From Acidipropionibacterium thoenii DSM 20276 (GTDB taxonomy: Bacteria > Actinomycetota > Actinomycetes > Propionibacteriales > Propionibacteriaceae), in the NCBI RefSeq assembly GCF_000423445.1, contig NZ_AUHZ01000020.1, forward strand, positions 1 to 38,546: a DNA stretch of 38,546 nt, in the 5' to 3' direction. The position numbers and the translations under genes were made by a program. Every line of letters begins with the position of its first letter. Positions within the stretch are counted from its first letter, which is position 1. Positions 30,695 to 38,546 of this stretch are shown here, in pieces. The notes beneath the pieces are model-generated. The model made no database searches and was not told the DNA's origin. It saw only the letters and a list, made by a program, of their open reading frames with translations.

Positions 30695-32437
30695 GTGGTT
30701 TCACGGTTCACGGCCAACGGTCCGAGGATGCCCGTCAGGCTGCGGGCCTGGCAGCGCGAGGCGCTCGACAGGTACATCGCCGCCGACCCCACCGACTGGC
30801 TGGAGTGCGCCACTCCCGGCGCCGGCAAGACCACCTTCACCCTGGCGGTCGCCGCCCACCTGTGGCAGGACCACATCATCAACCGGGTCATCGTGGTGTG
30901 TCCCACCGACCATCTACGCTCCCAGTGGATCGAGGCCGCCAAGGCACTGGGATTCGACCTGCGCGACACCCCCAACTCCGAGCGGCTGCCCCCCGACGCC
31001 GACGGCTGCGTCGTGAGTTACGCCCAGGTCGCCCAGAAACCGGGTCTGCACGCCGCCCGCGCCGAGAACGCCCGCACGCTGGTGATCTTCGACGAGATCC
31101 ACCACGCCGGCGACCAGATGAGCTGGGGTTCCGGCGTCATCGACGCCTTCTCGCATGCCAACCGCCGGCTCGGCGTCACCGGCACCCCGTTCCGCTCCGA
31201 CGACGCCAGGATCGCCCACGTGCGCTACGAGGACATCGGCGAGGGAGTCCTGGAATCGGTGGCCGACCACTCATATGGCTACGCCGAGGCGCTGCGTGAC
31301 GGGGTGGTGCGCCCGGTCACCTTCGCCAGCTACTCCGGGCGGTCCACCTGGAATGACGGGCTGGGGGAGGAGCACACCGCCATTCTCGGTGACTCCGAAC
31401 TCACCCGCAGCTCCGAGGAGATGGCCTGGCGGACCGCTCTGGACTCCGATGGGGAGTGGATCGCCCATGTGATGGCCTCGGCATGGGCCCAGGTCAACCG
31501 GCTGCGCGATTCGGGCCAGATCCCCCATGCCAAGGTCCTCATCCCGGCGTCCAATCAGCAGACCGCCAAGGAGTACGCCGAGGTGTGGGCCCAGGTCACC
31601 GGCAACCAGGCCTCCGTCATCCTGTCCGAGGATGCCGCCTCGGCCCGCAAGCTCGCCAACTACCGTGACGATCCCGATGAGATCTGTGCGGTCTGCGTGC
31701 GACTGATCACCGAGGGGGTCGACGTGCCGGACGCCGCGGTGCTGATCTACTCCACCACAGCCTCCACCCCGCTGTTCTTCGCCCAGATGGTGGGTCGGGT
31801 GGTGCGCGCCCGAAACCGCCGGGAACGCGCCACGGTTTTTCTGCCGGCGGTGAGCAAGCTGCTGGCACTGGCCGCCGAGATGGAGGAGCAGCGCGACCAC
31901 GTCATCGGCGCCCCGGTCGAGGGGGACCTGCTGGAGGAGGCCGCCCGGGAGCGCAACGAACCGGCAGCCGAGGGTCAGGGATGGCAGGCGGTGGCCTCCG
32001 ACGCCATTCTCGGCGAGGTCATCGAGACTGCCGGCGGCGCCCCCGACGGCGGGCTGTTCGCCCTCGACGGGCTCATCACCCCGGCCCAGGAGAGAGCGCT
32101 GCTGGCCCGCGACGAGCAGGCGCGGGCCGAGAAGGCCAGGAAGGTGGCATCGGCCCGACGGGCCCGACGGGCCAGTCAGGAGGCCATCATCCGCCAGCAG
32201 CGCCGCGACGACCTGGTGGCCCTGCAGCGCTCCGGAGGGTCGGTCTATGACGAGATCACCGACCCCCACGAGATGCGCAGGGAGGTCTCCAGCGCGCTGC
32301 GCGAATTCGCCCGCGACCACCGTCTCACCCCGCAGGCCGCCTGGGGTCAGCTCTACCGTGAGATCCCCGGCCAGAAGAATGACGCCGCCCCGATGGACCT
32401 GCTCCAGCGACGGCTGATGTGGCTGCAGCGGCACTGA
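30695..32437 (+). CDS. DEAD/DEAH-type SF2 helicase
   Basis: This 580-aa superfamily 2 helicase has motif I PGAGKTT (41-47), motif Ia in VCPTDHLRSQW, motif II DEIH (133-136) and motif III-like GVTGTPFRSD. The C-terminal RecA domain has LITEGVDVPDAAVLIYSTT and motif VI QMVGRVVRARNRR. The last ~170 residues are charged and helical (ARKVASARRARRASQEAI...), probably nucleic-acid-binding. It looks like the stand-alone actinobacterial type related to the UvrB/ResIII restriction-helicase fold; no nuclease or methylase is adjacent, so it is not part of a restriction system here. GTG 30695 has GGAGG upstream. Confidence 0.9.
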   Translation: MVSRFTANGPRMPVRLRAWQREALDRYIAADPTDWLECATPGAGKTTFTLAVAAHLWQDHIINRVIVVCPTDHLRSQWIEAAKALGFDLRDTPNSERLPPDADGCVVSYAQVAQKPGLHAARAENARTLVIFDEIHHAGDQMSWGSGVIDAFSHANRRLGVTGTPFRSDDARIAHVRYEDIGEGVLESVADHSYGYAEALRDGVVRPVTFASYSGRSTWNDGLGEEHTAILGDSELTRSSEEMAWRTALDSDGEWIAHVMASAWAQVNRLRDSGQIPHAKVLIPASNQQTAKEYAEVWAQVTGNQASVILSEDAASARKLANYRDDPDEICAVCVRLITEGVDVPDAAVLIYSTTASTPLFFAQMVGRVVRARNRRERATVFLPAVSKLLALAAEMEEQRDHVIGAPVEGDLLEEAARERNEPAAEGQGWQAVASDAILGEVIETAGGAPDGGLFALDGLITPAQERALLARDEQARAEKARKVASARRARRASQEAIIRQQRRDDLVALQRSGGSVYDEITDPHEMRREVSSALREFARDHRLTPQAAWGQLYREIPGQKNDAAPMDLLQRRLMWLQRH

Positions 32438-32479
32438 TCTCGGCCACAGTGTCGGCCGGGACTGGCATGCTTGTGTCCC

Positions 32480-33472
32480 GTGACACGTAGCGGCGGTTCG
32501 GCATTCGGAAGCACCCTGCTGGTGCACGGCCCTGAGACCCTGCTGTCGGAGCGCGCGGTCTCTGCCAGGGTCGACGCCGCGCGCACCGAGCGGCCCGATG
32601 CCGAGGTGATCCGCGCCACCGGTGCGGCGATGACCGGGGCCGACTTCCTGGAGGCCAGTGGCGGATCCCTGTTCAGCCCCACCACGATCCTGGTCCTCGA
32701 CCAGATCTGCGACCTCGACAAGGACCTCTTCGAGATGGTCACCCAGACCGCCGCACAGCCGGGACCCGACCTGTGCCTGGTACTGGTCCACCCCGGCGGG
32801 GTCAAGGGCAGAGGACTGCTCGACAGGCTACGTAAGGCCGGCGTCCAGCGGGTCGAGGTGGCGGCTCCCAAACCGTGGAAGGTACCCGAGTTCATCTCCG
32901 CCGAGGCCCGCTCGGCCGGACTGGTGCTGGAGGCCGATGCCGCCGATGCCCTCCAGCTGGCGCTGGGGGATGATCTTCGCACCCTGGCATCGGCGCTGGC
33001 CCAGCTGGCCAGTGACACGGACTCCCAGCGGATCAGCGCGCAGATGGTGACGACCTACTTCGGAGGCCGGGCCGAGGTGAAGGGCTATGTGGTCGCCGAT
33101 GCCGCGCTGGCCGGGAACCTGGCACGGGCCCTGGAGCAACTTCGCTGGGCGCTGTCGACCGGCACCGCCCCGGTCCAGGTGAGCGCCGCGCTGGCCCTGG
33201 GTCTGCGGCGCCTGGGCCTGTACCTGGACCTGCGGACCTCGCGGATGAACGACTTCGACCTGGCCCGGGCGATCGGCGTCCCCCCGATGCGGGTCAAGGA
33301 ACTGTCGCGGGACTCCCGGTCCTGGAATCAGCGGGGGGTGGCCACCGCGATCACTGCGGTGGCCCGCGCCGATGCGGCCGTCAAGGGTGCGTCAGTGGAC
33401 GCCGAGTACGCCCTGGAAGCGGTCCTGCTGCAGATCGACGCCGCCCGCCGCGCCTCGGGGCGGCGTTCCTGA
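32480..33472 (+). CDS. holA: DNA polymerase III subunit delta
   Basis: This 330-aa clamp-loader delta subunit opens the beta sliding clamp during replication. The opening STLLVHGPETLLSERAV is the HolA start block; VLDQICDLDKDLFEMV and LVLVHPGGVKGRGLLDRLRKA form domain I. The C-terminal collar domain follows (LRWALSTGTAPVQVSAALALGLRRLGL, MRVKELSRDSRSW). Position downstream of comEC and next to rpsT is the conserved actinobacterial order. GTG 32480 is preferred; TTG 32471 is possible. Confidence 0.93.
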   Translation: MTRSGGSAFGSTLLVHGPETLLSERAVSARVDAARTERPDAEVIRATGAAMTGADFLEASGGSLFSPTTILVLDQICDLDKDLFEMVTQTAAQPGPDLCLVLVHPGGVKGRGLLDRLRKAGVQRVEVAAPKPWKVPEFISAEARSAGLVLEADAADALQLALGDDLRTLASALAQLASDTDSQRISAQMVTTYFGGRAEVKGYVVADAALAGNLARALEQLRWALSTGTAPVQVSAALALGLRRLGLYLDLRTSRMNDFDLARAIGVPPMRVKELSRDSRSWNQRGVATAITAVARADAAVKGASVDAEYALEAVLLQIDAARRASGRRS

Positions 33473-33481
33473 GGCACGACA

Positions 33482-33513
33482 AGCGCCCCGGCCACCCAGT
33501 GGGTCGAGGCGCT
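33482..33513. terminator. Bidirectional terminator between holA and rpsT
   Basis: AGCGCC...GGCGCT and the inner CCACCCA...TGGGT arms form a long GC-rich hairpin with small mismatches, between the convergent holA and rpsT stops. It can serve both directions. Confidence 0.65.
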
Positions 33514-33542
33514 GCGTGACAGCTGTGTCCGGGAGGAGAGCC

Positions 33543-33809
33543 TCAGGCGGACAGCGAGTTGAGCTTCGTGGAGATGGCCGACTTGCGGTTGGCGGCCTGG
33601 TTCTTGTGGATGACGCCCTTGGAGACAGCCTTGTCGAGCTGACGGCTGGCGATCCTGGCGAAGTCGGCAGCCTTCTCCTTGTCGCCGGCCTCGGCGGCGC
33701 GACGGAAGTTGCGCACGTGAGTGCGAAGCGCCGACTTGACGGCCTTGTTGCGCTGACGGGCCTTCTCGTTGGTTCCGACGCGCTTGACCTGCGACTTGAT
33801 GTTGGGCAC
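33543..33809 (-). CDS. rpsT: 30S ribosomal protein S20
   Basis: This 88-aa three-helix ribosomal protein binds 16S rRNA. The sequence is canonical: [26 protein letters not shown]-like ([18 protein letters not shown]), [21 protein letters not shown] start at 33809 with GAGG upstream. It is divergent from lepA and convergent with holA, the usual actinobacterial arrangement. Confidence 0.97.
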   Translation of the reverse strand: MPNIKSQVKRVGTNEKARQRNKAVKSALRTHVRNFRRAAEAGDKEKAADFARIASRQLDKAVSKGVIHKNQAANRKSAISTKLNSLSA

Positions 33810-33970
33810 TGGGCAGCCTCTGTTTTCGATAGATGATCAGGGTGTGCGCCGACAGACGGCGCGACAGAAAACAGTACCAGTCGGGCGGCCGGCCGACAAA
33901 ATCTCGTGACCGTGAGAGACTGGGCAGGTTCAACTCGAACCGCACACCACCCGTACCGCCGAGGGAGCAG

Positions 33971-35824
33971 ATGCCAGCGTCCACCGCAGTCAATGTGCCG
34001 CAACCGGGGTCCACCGACCCCGCGCTGATCCGCAACTTCTGCATCATCGCCCACATCGACCACGGCAAGTCCACCCTGGCCGACCGGATGCTGCAGTTGA
34101 CCGGGGTCCTGGACGAGCGCAGTGCCCGCGCCCAGTACCTGGACCGGATGGATATCGAACGCGAGCGTGGCATCACCATCAAGTCCCAGGCGGTCCGGAT
34201 GCCCTGGCGCACCGACGAGTGCGACTACATCCTCAACATGATCGACACCCCTGGCCACGTCGACTTCTCCTACGAGGTCGAACGGTCCCTGCAGGCCTGC
34301 GAGGGAGCAGTGCTGCTGGTCGACGCCGCCCAGGGCATCGAGGCCCAGACCCTGGCCAATCTGTACCTGGCCCTGGAGGCCGATCTGGAGATCATCCCGG
34401 TCCTCAACAAGATCGACCTGCCCGGGGCCGAGCCGGACAAGCACGCCGAGGAGATCGCCGGGATCATCGGCTGCCAGCCCTCCGAGGTGCTGAGGGTCTC
34501 GGCGAAGACCGGCGTCGGCGTCCCCGAACTGCTGGACACCATCGTCTCCCAGGTGCCGGCGCCCCAGGGCAGGGACGACGGGCCGGCCAGAGCGCTGATC
34601 TTCGACTCGGTCTACGACACCTATCGCGGCGTCGTCACCTATGTGCGAGTGGTCGACGGAGAGCTGCGGGCCCGCGAGAAGGTGCTCATGATGAGCACCC
34701 GGGCCACCCACGAGGTGCTGGAGCTGGGGGTGATCTCCCCCGAGATGGTGCCCGCCGCCGGGCTGGGAGCCGGCGAGGTGGGATATCTCATCACCGGCGT
34801 CAAGGACGTCCGCCAGTCGCGGGTCGGCGACACCGTCACCCGCGCCCTGGACCCCTCCAGCAGCGATCTGGGCGGCTACGCCCCGCCGCGTCCGATGGTC
34901 TACTCCGGACTCTTCCCGATCGACGCCAAGGACTTCCCGGAGCTGCGGGACGCCTTGGACAAGCTGCAGCTCAACGACGCCTCACTGGTCTACGAGCCGG
35001 AGTCCTCCACCGCGCTGGGATTCGGTTTCCGGGTGGGCTTCCTGGGACTGCTGCACATGGAGATCGTGCGGGAGCGGCTGGAGCGGGAGTTCGACCTGGA
35101 TCTCATCTCCACCGCCCCCTCGGTGGTCTACCGGGTGGTGATGGAGGACGGCTCGACGGTGCACGTCACCAATCCCTCCGAGTACCCGACCGCAGGCCGG
35201 ATCGCCGAGGTCTACGAGCCGGTGGTCGACGCCACCATCCTGGCCCCCAGCGAGTTCATCGGGACCATCCTGGAGATGTGCCAGCAACGCCGTGGGGTGC
35301 AGCAGGGGATGGACTACCTGTCGGCGGACCGGGTCGAGATCCGCTACACGATGCCGCTGTCGGAGATCGTCTTCGACTTCTTCGATGTGTTGAAGTCGCG
35401 CACCAAGGGGTACGCCTCGCTGGACTACCACGAGGCCGGCGAGCAGGCCTCCGATCTGGTGAAGGTCGACATCCTGCTCAACGGCGACCCGGTGGACGCC
35501 TTCTCCGCCATCGTGCACCGGGACAAGGCCTACGGCTACGGCGTGGCGATGACCGCCAAGCTGCGCGAACTCATTCCGCGTCAGCAGTTCGAGGTACCCA
35601 TCCAGGCCGCGATCGGGGCCCGGGTGATCGCCCGCGAGACGATCCGCGCGGTCCGCAAGGATGTCCTGGCCAAGTGCTACGGAGGCGACATCTCGCGTAA
35701 GCGCAAACTGCTGGAGAAGCAGAAGGCCGGCAAGAAGCGGATGAAGATGGTCGGCTCGGTGGAGGTGCCGCAGGAGGCCTTCGTCGCCGCTCTGCGCACC
35801 GGTGAGGTCAGCGAGCAGAAGTAA
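33971..35824 (+). CDS. lepA: Elongation factor 4 (LepA) GTPase
   Basis: This 617-aa translational GTPase acts on stalled or mistranslocated ribosomes and in 30S biogenesis. The G-domain motifs are AHIDHGKST (G1), the RGITIKSQ effector loop, DTPGHVDF (G3) and NKIDLPGA (G4). The later EF-G-like domains II, III and V are followed by the LepA-specific C-terminal domain ([50 protein letters not shown]). ATG 33971 has AGGGAG upstream. It is complete and divergent from rpsT. Confidence 0.97.
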   Translation: MPASTAVNVPQPGSTDPALIRNFCIIAHIDHGKSTLADRMLQLTGVLDERSARAQYLDRMDIERERGITIKSQAVRMPWRTDECDYILNMIDTPGHVDFSYEVERSLQACEGAVLLVDAAQGIEAQTLANLYLALEADLEIIPVLNKIDLPGAEPDKHAEEIAGIIGCQPSEVLRVSAKTGVGVPELLDTIVSQVPAPQGRDDGPARALIFDSVYDTYRGVVTYVRVVDGELRAREKVLMMSTRATHEVLELGVISPEMVPAAGLGAGEVGYLITGVKDVRQSRVGDTVTRALDPSSSDLGGYAPPRPMVYSGLFPIDAKDFPELRDALDKLQLNDASLVYEPESSTALGFGFRVGFLGLLHMEIVRERLEREFDLDLISTAPSVVYRVVMEDGSTVHVTNPSEYPTAGRIAEVYEPVVDATILAPSEFIGTILEMCQQRRGVQQGMDYLSADRVEIRYTMPLSEIVFDFFDVLKSRTKGYASLDYHEAGEQASDLVKVDILLNGDPVDAFSAIVHRDKAYGYGVAMTAKLRELIPRQQFEVPIQAAIGARVIARETIRAVRKDVLAKCYGGDISRKRKLLEKQKAGKKRMKMVGSVEVPQEAFVAALRTGEVSEQK

Positions 35825-35887
35825 CCGAGGGTGACCTGGAGGGTTCCGGTCAGGATCGGATCCCCGCTCCTCGGGTGTGCGCTGGCC

Positions 35888-35893
35888 TACCAT
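35888..35893 (+). promoter_or_regulatory. -10 element of menC (leaderless)
   Basis: TACCAT ends 6 nt before GTG 35900 and no Shine-Dalgarno is present, so the menC-menD transcript is probably leaderless. Confidence 0.45.
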
Positions 35894-35899
35894 GGCGCA

Positions 35900-36904
35900 G
35901 TGACCGGTCAACTTCGCCTTCATCCGCTCGCTGTGCCGCCATTGCTGGCTGAGCGGGGAATCGACCGGGTGCTGGTCTTCCGGGTGCCGTTGACGGTCCG
36001 GTTCCGCCGGATCGACGTGCGGGAGGGGCTGCTGCTGCGCGGCCCGGCGGGGTGGGGGGAGAGCTCGCCGTTCTGGGACTACGACGCCGAGGAGTCCTCG
36101 GCCTGGCTGCTGGCAGGCATCGAGGGGGCGACCTGCTCACTGCCGGAGGCTGTCCGCAGCCGGATTCCGGTCAATGTCACGGTGCCCGTGGTGGATCCGG
36201 CGCGTGCTCACCAACTGGTTGCCGACTCCGGGTGCCGCACGGCCAAGGTCAAGGTCGCCGACCCGCGCACCGATCTGTCCTCGGACTGCGCCCGGGTGGA
36301 GGCGGTCCGCGACGCGCTGGGGGATGGCGGGCGGATTCGGGTGGATGCCAATGCCGCCTGGGATGTCGACGAGGCGGTGGCGGCTGTCCGGGACCTGGAC
36401 CGTGCCGCCGGGGGACTGGAGTACGTCGAGCAGCCGTGCCCCTCGGTCGATGAGTTGGCCCGGGTGCGGCGCCGCGTCGAGGTGCCGGTGGCCGCCGACG
36501 AGTCGGTGCGTCGGGCCGAGGACCCGGTCGCGGTGGCCCGCGCCGGCGCCGCCGACATCCTCATCGTCAAGGCCCAGCCGTTGGGCGGGGTGCGCCGGGC
36601 CCTGGCGGTGGTCGAGCAGGCCGGGCTGCCGGCGGTGGTCTCCTCGGCTCTCGACACCAGCGTCGGGATCGGGCTGGCCGCCCATCTGGCCGCCGCGCTC
36701 CCGGAGCTGGACCATGCCTGCGGGCTGGCCACCACCCGACTGTTCCGGGGCGACGTCGCCGAGCGAGCGATCGTGCCCGAGGACGGATCGATCGAGGTGC
36801 GGCGGTGCCAGGTCGATGAGGAGGGGATCGTCGAGGGCGACCCGCACCTGTGCGCCCGATGGGCGGCGCGACTGGACGCCATGGTGGAGGTCATCGATGG
36901 CTGA
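35900..36904 (+). CDS. menC: o-Succinylbenzoate synthase
   Basis: This 334-aa enolase-superfamily enzyme dehydrates SHCHC to o-succinylbenzoate in menaquinone synthesis. The catalytic Lys is in TAKVKVAD, the metal ligands are in VDANAAW, VEQPC and ADES, and the second Lys is in [20 protein letters not shown] closes the barrel. It is shorter than many MenC proteins but has the full motif set of the actinobacterial type. GTG 35900 is the best start. menD overlaps its end by 8 nt, confirming a menCD operon. Confidence 0.93.
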   Translation: MTGQLRLHPLAVPPLLAERGIDRVLVFRVPLTVRFRRIDVREGLLLRGPAGWGESSPFWDYDAEESSAWLLAGIEGATCSLPEAVRSRIPVNVTVPVVDPARAHQLVADSGCRTAKVKVADPRTDLSSDCARVEAVRDALGDGGRIRVDANAAWDVDEAVAAVRDLDRAAGGLEYVEQPCPSVDELARVRRRVEVPVAADESVRRAEDPVAVARAGAADILIVKAQPLGGVRRALAVVEQAGLPAVVSSALDTSVGIGLAAHLAAALPELDHACGLATTRLFRGDVAERAIVPEDGSIEVRRCQVDEEGIVEGDPHLCARWAARLDAMVEVIDG

Positions 36905-38450
36905 GGTGGAGTCTGCGCTGCGCTGCCGGAGGCTGGTCCGGGCACTGGTGGCCGCCGGGCTGCGCGAGGTGGTCTACTGCCCCGGGTCCCGCGATGCGCC
37001 ACTGGGATACGCACTGGCCTCCGCCGAGAGGGCCGGCTGGGTGCGGGTCCACGTCCGACTGGACGAGCGTTCCGCCGGATTCGTGGCGCTGGGACTGTCG
37101 AGGGCCGCGCTGCTCGGCGGTGACCGGGTGCCGGCGGCGGTGGTGACCACCTCGGGCACCGCGGTGGCCAATCTGCACCCGGCCGTTCTGGAGGCCGATG
37201 CCTCGGGCGTTCCGCTGCTGGTGGTCAGTGCCGACCGGCCCCACGAGATGTGGCACACCGGCGCCAACCAGACCACCTTGCAGGCGGGGATCTTCGGGGC
37301 CGCCACCCGATTCGCCGCCACCATCCCTGCCGGGTTCCCGGCTGATTCAAGGCTGGACGGGCTGGTCAACCGGGCGATGGCCGCCGCGGCGGAGGGGCCG
37401 GTGCAGCTGGATGTCTGTCTGCGTGATCCCTTGGTGCCCGACCAGCAGTGGCAGCCGGGGGAGCGGCCGGCGGGTGTCGACCGCCGTGCGGCGTCCGGAT
37501 CCACGACCCCGGTGCGCATGCCGGCGCACACCGTCGTCGTCGCCGGCGATGCGGCCGGGCCGCAGGCGCGGGCGGCTGCGCAGCGGTGCGGCTGGCCGCT
37601 GCTCGCCGAGCCCAGCTCCGGGGCCCGGGGTGGTGCCAATGCGCTGGTCGACTACCAGAGCCTGCTCGGCACCGAGCTGGCCGCAGAGATCGAGGGGGTC
37701 CTGGTCCTCGGCCATCCGACCTTGTCACGGCCGGTCTCCAGGCTGCTGGCCCGTGAGGACGTGGCCATCACGGTGGTGGCCGAGCGCGGGAGGTGGACCG
37801 ATGTTGCCGGGCTGGCCGAGGTGGCGGCCTCACCGGTGGAGGTGTCGGTCGAGGGTGCGGGCGATCCGGACTGGCTGCCTCGGTGGACGCAGGTCGATGC
37901 GGCTGCGCCGCCCACCCAGAAGGATCGGGCCGCGGCGGTGATCTGGCAGTCCGCCTGCGGGGTCGACGCCCCGGCCCTGGTGATCGGCGCCTCAGCGGTG
38001 ATCAGGTCCTTCGACCGATTCGCGGTGCCGGCCGACCAGTCCCCCACGGTGGTGGCCAATCGCGGCCTGGCCGGTATCGACGGGACCGTCTCGACGGCGA
38101 TCGGGCTGTCTGTGGGGCTGGGCCGGCCGGTGCGCGTGGTGGTCGGCGACCTCACCGCGGCCCACGACGCCACCGCCCTGTTGACCGGCAGCTGCGAGGC
38201 CGATGCTGACGTCCAGGTGATCGTCCTCAATGACGCCGGGGGAGCGATCTTCGCCGGACTCGAGCATGCCGCCGCGCCCCGCGACGTCCTGGAGCGGTTC
38301 TTCCTCACCCCGCAGCGGATGGACTTCGAGGCTCTGGCCGCTGCGCTGGGAGCCGGGTTCCAGCGAGTCGGCGTCGCCGGTCTGGCGGCTGTGCTGGAGC
38401 CCGCGGTGACCGGTCGCAGCATTGTCGAGGTCACCCTCGCGGCCCTCTAA
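36897..38450 (+). CDS. menD: SEPHCHC synthase (MenD)
   Basis: This 517-aa ThDP-dependent enzyme joins 2-oxoglutarate and isochorismate, the first committed step of menaquinone synthesis. The Pyr domain contains [16 protein letters not shown] and the catalytic-Glu region [30 protein letters not shown] is typical. The ThDP/Mg motif in the PP domain is GDLTAAHD...[12 protein letters not shown] (GD-x-N type). [17 protein letters not shown] is a MenD hallmark. It overlaps menC by 8 nt. The stop TAA (38448-38450) directly adjoins IS481 transposase sequence, so the last residues may have been altered by the IS. Overall length is near normal. Confidence 0.93.
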   Translation: MAEVESALRCRRLVRALVAAGLREVVYCPGSRDAPLGYALASAERAGWVRVHVRLDERSAGFVALGLSRAALLGGDRVPAAVVTTSGTAVANLHPAVLEADASGVPLLVVSADRPHEMWHTGANQTTLQAGIFGAATRFAATIPAGFPADSRLDGLVNRAMAAAAEGPVQLDVCLRDPLVPDQQWQPGERPAGVDRRAASGSTTPVRMPAHTVVVAGDAAGPQARAAAQRCGWPLLAEPSSGARGGANALVDYQSLLGTELAAEIEGVLVLGHPTLSRPVSRLLAREDVAITVVAERGRWTDVAGLAEVAASPVEVSVEGAGDPDWLPRWTQVDAAAPPTQKDRAAAVIWQSACGVDAPALVIGASAVIRSFDRFAVPADQSPTVVANRGLAGIDGTVSTAIGLSVGLGRPVRVVVGDLTAAHDATALLTGSCEADADVQVIVLNDAGGAIFAGLEHAAAPRDVLERFFLTPQRMDFEALAAALGAGFQRVGVAGLAAVLEPAVTGRSIVEVTLAAL

Positions 38451-38546
38451 CTGTACTTCCCCGTGACGTTGTGAACGCGGGCTGAGGGGGTCTGGCCGCC
38501 GATCCCGGTGTGGGGTCTGTGGTGATTGTAGTGATGGAGCCAGGTC
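38447..38546 (-). mobile_element. IS481-family transposase C-terminus (partial)
   Basis: On the minus strand the frame ending at 38447 reads TWLHHYNHHRPHTGIGG, then [15 protein letters not shown] and a stop. HHYNHHRPH is the C-terminal hallmark of the rve integrase domain in IS481-family transposases. Only ~32 residues are in view before the window ends. The stop TAG overlaps the menD stop TAA on the other strand. The terminal inverted repeat is not identified, so the IS boundary relative to menD is unknown. Confidence 0.9.

Noticed and set aside
30695-32437. Helicase as part of a restriction or defence island
   Set aside because: No nuclease, methylase or other defence gene is adjacent; neighbours are an XRE regulator and holA, so a stand-alone helicase is the simpler call.

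Overview
The window looks like a chromosomal contig from a high-GC actinobacterium, most likely a member of the Propionibacteriaceae (Acidipropionibacterium/Propionibacterium-like). This is inferred from the roughly 65-70% G+C coding sequence, frequent GTG starts, apparent leaderless promoters, actinobacterial DnaA boxes, and the gene order comEA-comEC ... holA-rpsT-lepA-menC-menD. No rRNA, tRNA or CRISPR array was seen. Both ends lie inside insertion sequences: an IS3-family orfA cut at its frameshift site on the left, and an IS481-family transposase C-terminus on the right. The window is therefore probably an assembly contig bounded by multicopy IS elements.

Left accessory region (about 1-9960): the IS3 end is followed by a HIT-family hydrolase, an M23-type peptidase, an ArsR regulator translationally coupled to an AHSA1/SRPBCC protein, and a MmyB-type XRE regulator divergent from a short-chain dehydrogenase. 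Next is a zinc-flavoured locus: a methyltransferase behind a Zur-like box, divergent from a SmtB-type ArsR regulator that overlaps a tandem-repeat histidine-rich protein. After its terminator comes a scarred segment of about 2.5 kb. A ~120-bp direct repeat (6352-6471 and 8854-8973) flanks a decayed copy of the M23 gene and a lower-GC two-gene module: a TRAFAC-like P-loop GTPase overlapping by ATGA with an unknown 114-aa protein. The segment ends with an ACT-domain-like protein and a serine beta-lactamase-family gene broken by a 1-nt frameshift. The GTPase pair is the best candidate here for an undescribed system.

Middle (about 9960-22000): a BenE-type transporter, a small SRPBCC protein and a SpoU/TrmH RNA methyltransferase face a minus-strand group. 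That group holds a TetR regulator, a P1B-type metal ATPase with a CPH motif and a CsoR-like operator, a bacterial eRF1-like (baeRF) protein and a possible 44-aa ORF. The TetR gene is divergent from a GH13 glycosidase and they share a strong palindromic operator. Then come a DUF222-HNH protein, a FrnE-like DsbA oxidoreductase, a membrane-anchored protein and a DUF4192 protein.

Right, mostly core region (about 22000-38450): leuS, comEA-comEC, an HbpS/GlcG-SDR-PfpI-XRE cluster, an SF2 helicase, holA, rpsT, lepA, and the menaquinone genes menC-menD. A perfect 18-bp hairpin after leuS carries two inverted actinobacterial DnaA boxes. The menD stop codon overlaps the IS481 transposase stop codon on the opposite strand.
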